A stretch of DNA of 64,000 nt from CAWATG01 sp963785035 (GTDB lineage: Bacteria > Actinomycetota > Acidimicrobiia > IMCC26256 > CAWATG01): NCBI GenBank assembly GCA_963785035.1, contig CAWATG010000015.1:124001-188000 (forward strand), given 5' to 3'. Made by a program: the position numbers and the translations under genes. Shown piece after piece: positions 35,545 to 42,900 of the stretch; position 1 is the first letter of the stretch; every line of letters begins with the position of its first letter. Below the pieces are notes generated by a model that did no database searches, was not told where the DNA came from, and was given only the letters and a program-made list of their open reading frames with translations.

Positions 35545-36734
35545 CATTGTCCACACGTGTTTCCGTGATCGCGGTCGGTACGGCGTGTTATGCGATCGCG
35601 GCGGGCGTTCTCGGCGTGCAACGTCACGACATGATTTTGGTGTTGCTGGCGTTCGGCATCGTGCTCGGGGAGGTCTTCGAACTCCGTCCGCTGCAAGGCA
35701 CTCGTATCGCGACGTCGTATGCCGTCATGTTGGTGTTGTTGCGTGCGGCGACGACCTCGGAGTTCTTCGTCGTCGTGGGGGCAGCAGAGCTTGTCGCGAT
35801 GTTCGTGCGTGATTTTCCCGCGTCCGCGGCTGGCCGATTCGGAACGTTCGTTGCACGGTGTATGTCCGCAGCAGCGGGGCTCGTTGCCTACGAGATGGTC
35901 GTCGACAACTGGGCGCCCGACGATCACCGATGGGTGGTGGTGGCCGCGCTCGCGGCTGCATCATTTGCGCAACTGCTAATCGGAGAGTGTGGACGCAGCA
36001 TCGCTCGCCGACGATTTCGGCTGGCGTGGCGCGACCGATCGGCGGAGGTCACGCTCGTAGCGTGTTCGATCCTGATGGCCCTCGGCTATGACGGTGTCGA
36101 CGGAAAAGGCGAAATCGGGCTGTGGAGCCCGGTCCTGTTCTCGATTCCGTTGTTTGCCGCGTGGTACTCCTTCGAGCGACTCAGAAGTGCACAGGAAACG
36201 TACGAGCAGACCATTCGGGCGTTGAGCGCGGTGCCCGAGTTGGGAGGTCACGTACTCAATGGCCATGCGACCCGAGTAACGGAGCTGTGCGTTGCCATCG
36301 CCGACGAGATCGACTTTCCCCGATCGGGAATCAACCATTTGGTTTCGGCTGCGCTGTTGCATCACATTGGCGAGGTGACGCTCGACGATCCCGAGCACCT
36401 TGGTCGTGATCCCATCGCTGCGGAGGTTGCCGTTGCAGGCGCCGAGTTGTTGCGGTCGACTGAGTACCTCTCACCTGCAGGCGACATCGTTCACGCAGCA
36501 ACGCGGCCCTATCGTGGCTTTATGGACCTGGCGCCGATGATGGCGATGGCGAGCCAGATCTTGAAGGTCGCGAGTGACTTCGACGACTTCGCGCGTGGTG
36601 AACGTCGTCGAATGTCGCATGCGCTCGAAAGCCTGCACGCCGCCCCTGGATTCGTCTATTCGCCTCGTGTGCTGAGCGCGCTCGAGCGAATCCTCCTCCG
36701 GGACGGGAGCTTGTTACACGCCCGTGCGGTGTAG
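35541..36734 (+). CDS. Second membrane HD-like protein, HD pair altered to HH
   Basis: 397 residues, GTG start overlapping the preceding stop. Seven or so membrane helices in residues 1-215 are organised like those of the upstream protein. The C-terminal domain keeps HD-GYP landmarks (LNGHATRVTELCVAIADEID, then LLHHIGEVTLDDPEHLG near residue 274, QILKVASDFDDFARGERRR), but the key HD is HH and no GYP block remains. It is probably catalytically inactive and may act as a partner or receptor for the first HD protein. Confidence 0.75.
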   Translation: MTLSTRVSVIAVGTACYAIAAGVLGVQRHDMILVLLAFGIVLGEVFELRPLQGTRIATSYAVMLVLLRAATTSEFFVVVGAAELVAMFVRDFPASAAGRFGTFVARCMSAAAGLVAYEMVVDNWAPDDHRWVVVAALAAASFAQLLIGECGRSIARRRFRLAWRDRSAEVTLVACSILMALGYDGVDGKGEIGLWSPVLFSIPLFAAWYSFERLRSAQETYEQTIRALSAVPELGGHVLNGHATRVTELCVAIADEIDFPRSGINHLVSAALLHHIGEVTLDDPEHLGRDPIAAEVAVAGAELLRSTEYLSPAGDIVHAATRPYRGFMDLAPMMAMASQILKVASDFDDFARGERRRMSHALESLHAAPGFVYSPRVLSALERILLRDGSLLHARAV

Positions 36735-37096
36735 CGAGCGGTGAAGCTCCACACCCATGCCGTGGTCGGGCTGACGCGGTGTGGTGAGGTTGTGTCAGAT
36801 CTCGCTGGACTCGCCGTAGCTGTCCTTGACGGCCGTCTTGGGGGGGTCGACCAGTCGTACGCGATCCGGGCGTCCCCGCGCGGGGTCGATGAGGGGTCGA
36901 GGCTGATTGAGAAGTGCATTCGGCGGCGTTGTCCGGAGATCGATCGTGTTCTCCGGCGACATCGGAGCTTGCGCCCTGACTATCGGCTGGATGTTCGCCG
37001 GAATTCGCCGTCGCCTCGCCGACGTGTTCTTCTGCGCGCCAGCGGAGCGCTCTCGGAGCAGGCTGCTGCGATCGATCCCGTGAGTCCGCGGCCGGG
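36735..37096. other. Stretch without a supported gene
   Basis: These 362 bases lie between the convergent HD gene and DUF5317 gene. On the minus strand a Pro/Arg/Ser-rich frame continues to about 36795 and could be the rest of the DUF5317 tail if one base were changed near 37110 (ending in LVDPPKTAVKDSYGESSEI). Nothing else is recognisable. Confidence 0.3.
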
Positions 37097-38107
37097 TCAA
37101 TCCGAACGAGCAGGGTTCGAGGAGGCTTTCGACCACGGAGGTTGCGCCTTCGAACCCGGTGGCGAACTCATCGAGGCGGCGCGAGATTGGCTGGGTCGAA
37201 AGACAGGTGGCGGCTGCGTGACCATCGGTGGGATCGGCGAAGCCCCACTTTCCTGGGCTTTGAGGGATTCGGCCTGGCGGGGTTGGGGCTGACGTGGCTG
37301 GGGCTGGCGGGGTTGGCGGGGTTGGGGCGCTGGTCCACGCAGCCTGGGATTTTCCGCACCGTTTGGACCTGCCGGCACTCGGCGAGGAGGACGACGTTGT
37401 GGGGCCCGCGCTGGCTGTGGCTGCTGCGCCGGCCTGGCCTGCGTCGGCCGGGCCGGGTTCGGTGGATGCTGCAGCTTTCGCTGCATAACCGGTTGGGGTG
37501 CGGTGCTGACCTCCGGTTCGCGCCGTTGAGTGCGGCGGCGGGGCTTTTTGGTTCGGCGCGATCCCCAGAATGCGATGTCACACAAACCGACGGCGATGAT
37601 CAGGTCACCGAACGAGATGATCTGATCGTACGGCCCGTTCAACACAATGGTGTCGCCGAGCGCCACCAGCAGGTCGCTGTCGCGCTGGGGCCGACGGGTC
37701 GCGTCGGCGGTTATGGCGGAGACGGTCTTGCCGTTGGCATCGATTCTGCCGGGATCCTTGGTGGGCATTCCCTGATTCAGGCCTATGACGAGGGCGTTCA
37801 TCGCGATGCCAACCGTCACGACACCCATACCGCGAATCTGGCGGTTGGAAAAAGAGAATGCGAGGAGCAGCGTGTAGGAAGCCATCACCAGCCCGAAGCC
37901 GACCGTCTCGATCCGGTGATCGGGAAGCGTGATGACGCCGAGCGTGATCTGCAACGCGAGCGCACCGAGGAACAAGATCCAGGCGTGGAAGCGGAGACAT
38001 ACGAGTTGGCGAATGCTGCCGAGCGTGATGAGCACGAGCACGACAGCCGCGCCGATGACGGTGACCTCGAAGAGCACACCGATACGGTAGTGACTGTGGC
38101 GGCACAT
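37097..38107 (-). CDS. DUF5317 membrane protein with long Pro/Gln/Arg-rich tail
   Basis: About 336 residues. The first 170 contain five to six membrane helices in the DUF5317 pattern (RLVCLRF-like LVCLRFHAWILFLGALALQI, MNALVIGLNQGMP, DQIISFGDLIIAVGLCDI). The remaining about 150 residues are a low-complexity cytoplasmic tail of Pro, Gln, Arg and Ala with short PRQPQ repeats. ATG 38107 or GTG 38077 may be the start. Function unknown. The repeats are visible on the plus strand as GGCGGGGTT units around 37290-37330. Confidence 0.72.
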   Translation of the reverse strand: MCRHSHYRIGVLFEVTVIGAAVVLVLITLGSIRQLVCLRFHAWILFLGALALQITLGVITLPDHRIETVGFGLVMASYTLLLAFSFSNRQIRGMGVVTVGIAMNALVIGLNQGMPTKDPGRIDANGKTVSAITADATRRPQRDSDLLVALGDTIVLNGPYDQIISFGDLIIAVGLCDIAFWGSRRTKKPRRRTQRREPEVSTAPQPVMQRKLQHPPNPARPTQARPAQQPQPARAPQRRPPRRVPAGPNGAENPRLRGPAPQPRQPRQPQPRQPQPRQAESLKAQESGASPIPPMVTQPPPVFRPSQSRAASMSSPPGSKAQPPWSKASSNPARSD

Positions 38108-38217
38108 TGGGGTGACTTGCCGGAAGTTTCGCGAGTCGAGCAGGCGAGGCGCGTCGTAGGCTGTGGCCGAGCGAGCAGTCGCGCGCCTTGGATGTACGGT
38201 AGATCGAATGAGTACGC

Positions 38218-39012
38218 ATGATTCGCTTTGAAGCGCAGGGATTCGTAGGCGTTGTCACGATTGATCGCCAGGAGCGCCGGAATGCGTTGAACGCGAATCT
38301 GTGTGATGACATGCGCGCATGGCTCGAAGCGCACCGTGACCTTCGCGCCGTCGTTATTACCGGAGCAGGAAAAGGATTTTGTGCAGGCGCTGATCTGGCG
38401 CGGCGTGCCGATGACGTCGCCGGTCACGGTGGGCTCGATAATGGGGGGATTGCCCACGGCGGCGGTGATTCATTCCGCCCGGCCTTCGAATTACTGGTTG
38501 CGGCGATTGTCGGATTTCCGGCACCGGTGATCGCGGCGGTGCATGGTGCGGCGCTGGGCGCAGGGACGCAGCTGGCGGTGGCATGCGATCTTCGGGTGGT
38601 TGGGGACGACGCAGTTTTCGGGATTCCCGCCGTCAAGCTTGGTGTCGTGCTGAGCGCGGCGAACATCGCGCGTCTCGCCGCCCTCGTTGGGCAAGGTCCG
38701 GCGCGTGAGCTGCTCCTGACGGGACGTTCTGTCGACGCAGCTGAGGCAGAAGCCATCGGTTTGGTGCACCGCAGGGCGGCGGATCCGCTCAACGCTGCTT
38801 TGGAATGGGCGCAGGAGATCGCGACCCATGCGCCGTTGAGTGTGGCCGGGCACAAGCGAGCGCTGAACCTGGTGCACGATGCTTCGGCACTGTCGCCCAT
38901 CGACCGTGACGAACTCGCTGCGCTCGAGAAGCGAGCCTTTGCCAGCGCCGATCTGCAAGAAGGCTTGGATGCGTTCGCCGCACGGCGTCCGCCCGTGTTC
39001 GAGGGCCACTGA
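38218..39012 (+). CDS. Enoyl-CoA hydratase/isomerase (crotonase family)
   Basis: 264 residues. Crotonase features: TIDRQERRNALNANLCDDM, oxyanion-hole strands VITGAGKGFCAGADL and AAVHGAALGAGTQLAVACDLRV, and catalytic-loop GIPAVKLGVVLSAANIARL. The usual second catalytic Glu position (here KLGVVLSA) carries no acid, so isomerase or another crotonase activity is possible. Divergent from DUF5317 and convergent with the sortase gene. No operon partner. Confidence 0.85.
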   Translation: MIRFEAQGFVGVVTIDRQERRNALNANLCDDMRAWLEAHRDLRAVVITGAGKGFCAGADLARRADDVAGHGGLDNGGIAHGGGDSFRPAFELLVAAIVGFPAPVIAAVHGAALGAGTQLAVACDLRVVGDDAVFGIPAVKLGVVLSAANIARLAALVGQGPARELLLTGRSVDAAEAEAIGLVHRRAADPLNAALEWAQEIATHAPLSVAGHKRALNLVHDASALSPIDRDELAALEKRAFASADLQEGLDAFAARRPPVFEGH

Positions 39013-39037
39013 GGTCGACACTTGCGTTGCGTTTGCG

Positions 39038-40024
39038 TCAGAAGCTGCCCGGCAGGACGCGTTCCAGGTAGGTATAGAACACGAACAGCGCTCCGAGGAA
39101 GGGCAGCGCGCCTCCGATCCAGGTCGTCCACCGTGTGTATCGATGGAACGACAGCCACCACAGCCCGCCGACGAGAGCCACGATCAGGCCCCAAAGCACT
39201 GTGGGGCCGTTCGATGACCTCGTTCCGGAGAGTTGCGCCCTGCCTCCGTCGGCAAGGTCGATCTTGCCACCCGCACTGACAGGTTGGGACGGTGCCGTGA
39301 GCGGCTCGGGGCTGCGTTCGGTATCGAGACTGGCGCGGACGACCAGTCGTTCACGGGCGGACAACTTCGGGTTGCACGTTGTGAGCGTGAGCAGGGCAGT
39401 GTCCGCCGGGGCGGGACGTACCAAGAAGCGATCCGGCGGTCCGGCCACCCAGGTCTCGTGCGGCATGACAACGAACTTCTCCGTGACCGTGTAGTGGTAG
39501 TCGCCGAACAGTGTCTTGACGTCGATCTTGTCGCCAGGGTCTAACTCGTCGATCCGATTGAACGGCCCACCGTACGTTGTGCGATGGCCGGCGATGGCAG
39601 CGTTGCCTCTTTGACCCGGAAGGGGGGTGTTCGGAAAGTGACCCGGGCCCTTGCGGAGATCTGTCAGCCCAACCCCTTGGACCACGGCACGGTTCACCCC
39701 GATTCGGGGGATTTGGATGATTGCGATTGCGCTGCCCTCAGTTGGTGGCGTCGGGGGCGCCGCAGGCCGGGTCGTCGTCGTGCTCGGTGTTCGAATCGGC
39801 GGTCCCGTGCTCGAAGTTGTCGTGCCGGGTCGCGTTGGCGTCCCGGTGGTGGTGGTTGTGGTTCGTTCGTAGCGTGTGCGCACTTCGCGGAACTGAGCCT
39901 TGAGGTCGGACTGCGCTCGGGACTCGTAGAGCCCGGTGCCCCAGAGCTGGTATGCGACGAAAAGGAGGATCAAGGTGCCTGAGGTGAACAGGACGCGGCC
40001 CACAAGATTCACGACTCGAAGCAT
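39038..40024 (-). CDS. srtE: Class E sortase
   Basis: 328 residues. An N-terminal membrane helix (LFTSGTLILLFVAYQLW) precedes a long Thr/Pro-rich stalk and the sortase barrel: IPRIGVNRAVVQGVGLTDLR, catalytic His in IAGHRTTYGGPF, Cys in LTLTTCNPKLSARERLVV with the Arg after it. Two C-terminal helices (VLWGLIVALVGGLWWL) are typical of class E. It joins surface proteins to the cell envelope. ATG 40024 is chosen; an in-frame TTG lies three codons upstream. The small exported proteins at 31.6-33 kb lack an LPxTG motif and are not obvious clients. Confidence 0.9.
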   Translation of the reverse strand: MLRVVNLVGRVLFTSGTLILLFVAYQLWGTGLYESRAQSDLKAQFREVRTRYERTTTTTTGTPTRPGTTTSSTGPPIRTPSTTTTRPAAPPTPPTEGSAIAIIQIPRIGVNRAVVQGVGLTDLRKGPGHFPNTPLPGQRGNAAIAGHRTTYGGPFNRIDELDPGDKIDVKTLFGDYHYTVTEKFVVMPHETWVAGPPDRFLVRPAPADTALLTLTTCNPKLSARERLVVRASLDTERSPEPLTAPSQPVSAGGKIDLADGGRAQLSGTRSSNGPTVLWGLIVALVGGLWWLSFHRYTRWTTWIGGALPFLGALFVFYTYLERVLPGSF

Positions 40025-40186
40025 GTCCGCCAAACTAATCGTGGGTGCCGGACCAGCCGTTCCGAGTACCGACCCCTCGATGGCGGCGCTCCGGGCGGGT
40101 TCGACGCTCGGACCAGGCCGTCCATAGGCTCTGGGGCCGATCTCTCCGAAGTCCGCTCGTTCGGAGGTCGCCTGCTCGGAGGTGCT

Positions 40187-40876
40187 GTGCCGCTCGTCGT
40201 CCGTCTCCGCTCCGCGGTGTGTCTACTCGGACGCTTTCCCGCTCTTGCGGGTATGGATCTTGATGTGGCAACGGGTGAGGTGTTGCTGGTTTCGGGAGCG
40301 AATGGCGCCGGCAAGTCGACACTGCTCCGAATGCTTGCGGGGTTGTTGGTTATGCAAAGCGGACAAGGTGAGGTCTTGGGTCATGACCTTCGTGTGGACC
40401 GGCGCTCAGCGCGTCGGGACCTCGCGCTCGTGGGCCACCAGACATTTTGTTATGACGACCTGACGGTGCGTGAGAACTTGCGATTTGCAGCCCGAGCCGC
40501 GGGTCGGTCGGTAGAGAGCTCGGAGCATGCGATGGAACAGATGGATCTCGCGTCGATCGCAACGGTCACTCATCAGCGACTCTCTGCTGGGCAACGTCGG
40601 CGGCTGGCGCTTGCCATGGCCCTGGCGCGCGAACCGCGCCTGTTGATGCTCGATGAGCCCCACGCGGGCCTCGATGTTGGAGGCCGCGAGGTCATCGACG
40701 AGGTCATCGCCGTCTCACCTGCCCAGGGGCGTACGGTCTTGCTCGTCTCCCACGAACTTGAGCGTGCGAGGGTGCTCGCGAACCGTGAGGTCGTCATTGC
40801 CGGCGGTCTCGCACTCGGTGGGCTCGTCGACGAGGCGCCCATGCCGAGCGGTCAGGCAACCGGGGCGTCGACGTGA
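40187..40876 (+). CDS. ccmA: Heme exporter ATP-binding protein CcmA
   Basis: 229 residues, GTG start. Walker A SGANGAGKST at about 36-45, signature LSAGQRRRLALA and Walker B LLMLDEPHAGLD. First gene of a cytochrome c maturation operon. CcmA powers release of heme-loaded CcmE from CcmCD. Its TGA overlaps the GTG of ccmB. Confidence 0.92.
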   Translation: MPLVVRLRSAVCLLGRFPALAGMDLDVATGEVLLVSGANGAGKSTLLRMLAGLLVMQSGQGEVLGHDLRVDRRSARRDLALVGHQTFCYDDLTVRENLRFAARAAGRSVESSEHAMEQMDLASIATVTHQRLSAGQRRRLALAMALAREPRLLMLDEPHAGLDVGGREVIDEVIAVSPAQGRTVLLVSHELERARVLANREVVIAGGLALGGLVDEAPMPSGQATGAST

Positions 40877-41547
40877 ACGTCATGCGTGAGGCTGCGATCG
40901 TTGCCGGTAAGGACCTTCGGATCGAGGCGCGATCGCGCGTCACGCTCACACAGATTCTTCCATTCGGTGGCATTGTGCTGTTGCTGTTTGCCTTTGCGCT
41001 CGATCCTGATCGCGGTGTGCTGGAGCGAGCCGCGGCCGGGTTGTACTGGGTTGCGGTGTTGCTCGCCTCGTTGCTTGCGGTGTCGCGCTCCTTCGCGATC
41101 GAGGAGCACAATGATGCGCGCGATGGGTTGCGACTCTCCGGGCTCGATGGCGCTGCGATCTTCTTGGGTAAGGCTGCCGCCGTTGCTGTCGAGCTCTTCG
41201 TTCTGGAGGTTGTGCTCGGTGTGGGTGTCGTCGGTCTGTACGGCATTGCCCCAGCGTCGGTGGGTGTGTTGTTCCTCGTGGCGGTGGCCGCGACGGTAGG
41301 TCTGGCAGCCACGGGTACCCTCTACGGCGTGCTTGCAGCGGGGCTCCGGGTCCGCGAGACCTTGGTACCGCTGTTGTTGCTCCCAGTCGTCACTCCCGTG
41401 ATGCTCGGCGCAACGCGGGCTTTCGAAGCGGCGCTCTTCGGTCCCGTACCGGATGCGTGGCCGTGGTTCGTGCTGCTGGTGGCTTTCGCCGTGATCTATA
41501 CGGGCATCGGGATGTTGGCCTTCGGGTCATTGTTGGAGGAGTCATGA
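40873..41547 (+). CDS. ccmB: Heme exporter permease CcmB
   Basis: 224 residues with six hydrophobic helices and the CcmB landmarks ARSRVTLTQILPFGGIVLLL, SRSFAIEEHNDARDGLRLSG and LLLPVVTPVMLGATRAFEAA. GTG start in a four-base overlap with ccmA; the stop overlaps the ATG of ccmC. Membrane partner of CcmA. Confidence 0.92.
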   Translation: MNVMREAAIVAGKDLRIEARSRVTLTQILPFGGIVLLLFAFALDPDRGVLERAAAGLYWVAVLLASLLAVSRSFAIEEHNDARDGLRLSGLDGAAIFLGKAAAVAVELFVLEVVLGVGVVGLYGIAPASVGVLFLVAVAATVGLAATGTLYGVLAAGLRVRETLVPLLLLPVVTPVMLGATRAFEAALFGPVPDAWPWFVLLVAFAVIYTGIGMLAFGSLLEES

Positions 41548-42323
41548 GGCTGCTCGACCGGCGGCTTACCGTTTTGCTGGGGTGGCTGTCCCTGCTGGCA
41601 CTGGCGGTGCTGGTGTTCCTAGCGCTGTTTGCGACCGAACCGGATGAGGTCCAGTCCGACGCCGTACGGCTCTTGTACCTGCACGTACCTGCTGCGTGGT
41701 TGGCGTACTTGGCATACGCGGTGACGTCGATTGCCTCGGCGTTATATCTCTGGCCGCGTACACGTTCGCTGGTCTGGGATCTTCTGGCCGGCGCATCGGC
41801 TGAGATCGGCGTGATCTTCACAGCATTCACATTGATCGTGGGCTCGATTTGGGGTCGACCCGTCTGGGGCGTCTGGTGGGTGTGGGATGCACGCCTGGTT
41901 ACAACTGCGGTTCTGTTCTTTCTCTATCTGGGATACCTCGCGCTCCGCGGGATTCCAGCAGCGCCTGAGGTTCGCGCGAAGCGCAGTGCCATCGTGGCTC
42001 TCGTCGCCTTCATTGATGTTCCCGTCGTGCATTTTTCGGTGACGTGGTGGCGAACATTGCACCAGGAAGCAACTGTTTTCAATGAGGAGATGAAGGCCCA
42101 GATTCACGGTCTGATGGCGTTCACGCTCGTCTGGGGAGTGGTTGCGTTCACGCTTGTGTACGTGTACCTCCTGGCAATCCGTTACCGATTGGGCGCCCTC
42201 GAGGAACAGATGGAAGAACGCGAGCTCCAAGATGCGCTGGCGCAACGGATCGGGACTGGTGCGCCCGCTGTGCGCGCACCGGGTCAGCCGCTCGTCGCCG
42301 GCAACCTGAATGAGGTTCCATGA
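41544..42323 (+). CDS. ccmC: Heme-handling protein CcmC
   Basis: 259 residues from ATG 41544, with GGAGGAGTC just upstream. Six membrane helices; the tryptophan-rich heme loop WGVWWVWDARLVTT and the flanking histidines in YLHVPAAWLAY and VHFSVTWW are present. CcmC loads heme onto CcmE at the outer face of the membrane. Four-base overlaps on both sides. A C-terminal cytoplasmic extension of about 45 residues is longer than usual. Confidence 0.94.
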   Translation: MRLLDRRLTVLLGWLSLLALAVLVFLALFATEPDEVQSDAVRLLYLHVPAAWLAYLAYAVTSIASALYLWPRTRSLVWDLLAGASAEIGVIFTAFTLIVGSIWGRPVWGVWWVWDARLVTTAVLFFLYLGYLALRGIPAAPEVRAKRSAIVALVAFIDVPVVHFSVTWWRTLHQEATVFNEEMKAQIHGLMAFTLVWGVVAFTLVYVYLLAIRYRLGALEEQMEERELQDALAQRIGTGAPAVRAPGQPLVAGNLNEVP

Positions 42324-42454
42324 AGTTCGCGGGATACGTGTTGAGCGGGTGGGCGATCTTTGCCGTCGGCCTTGGCGCTTACTGGTGGAGGATTCAGCGT
42401 CGAACTCGGCGCGCCCTTGCGTCATATCGCAAGGAACCTGAAGGTTCGTTGTGA
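42320..42454 (+). CDS. ccmD: CcmD-like small membrane protein
   Basis: 44 residues: one membrane helix (YVLSGWAIFAVGLGAYWWRI) followed by a basic tail (QRRTRRALASYRKEPEGSL), exactly the CcmD layout. It is held in place by a four-base overlap with ccmC before it and with the GTG of ccmE after it. CcmD helps release holo-CcmE. Confidence 0.85.
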   Translation: MKFAGYVLSGWAIFAVGLGAYWWRIQRRTRRALASYRKEPEGSL

Positions 42455-42900
42455 CAGGTGCTGCGCTCCGGACTCGCTATGTCGTTGCTGCAGGGATGTG
42501 CGGTGTCGCGATTGTTGCCGTCGTCGTATTGGCATTGATCTTGTCGAACAACGTCGTGTACTACCGAACGGTGTCCGAAGCTGTGGAACGACGTGATACG
42601 GATCGCTCGCGGTTCCGCCTTGCCGGCGTGGTCGTCGACGACTCAGTCGTTGAGACTCGCGATGGCGTCGCATTCGATGTCACCGATGGCAAGATCGTCG
42701 CCCACGTCGTCGCCCAGGGTGACCCACCCGACCTCTTCAAGGATGGTGCACCGATTCTTGCTGAGGGGAAGTGGGAAGGTTCGATCTTCGAAACCGACAG
42801 GTTGATGATCAAACACGGCAGCACTTACAAGCCCCCGAGCGTTACCACGACGACAACTCCGAACCGACAAGCACCGTCGCAGGAGCGAGCACGACCTTGA
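42451..42900 (+). CDS. ccmE: Periplasmic-type heme chaperone CcmE
   Basis: 149 residues. An N-terminal helix anchors an OB-fold (YYRTVSEAVERRD, RLAGVVVDDSVVE, FKDGAPILAEGKWEG). The covalent heme-binding His and following Tyr are in MIKHGSTYKPP, the HxxxY form, not the CxxxY form seen in some archaea and Desulfovibrio. Thr-rich C-terminus. Overlaps ccmD and ccmF. Confidence 0.93.
   Translation: MTGAALRTRYVVAAGMCGVAIVAVVVLALILSNNVVYYRTVSEAVERRDTDRSRFRLAGVVVDDSVVETRDGVAFDVTDGKIVAHVVAQGDPPDLFKDGAPILAEGKWEGSIFETDRLMIKHGSTYKPPSVTTTTTPNRQAPSQERARP

Noticed and set aside
37260..37440. Tandem GGCGGGGTT units as CRISPR or noncoding satellite
   Set aside because: The units are irregular and fall in the Pro/Arg-rich tail of a membrane protein; no spacers, so coding low complexity explains them.
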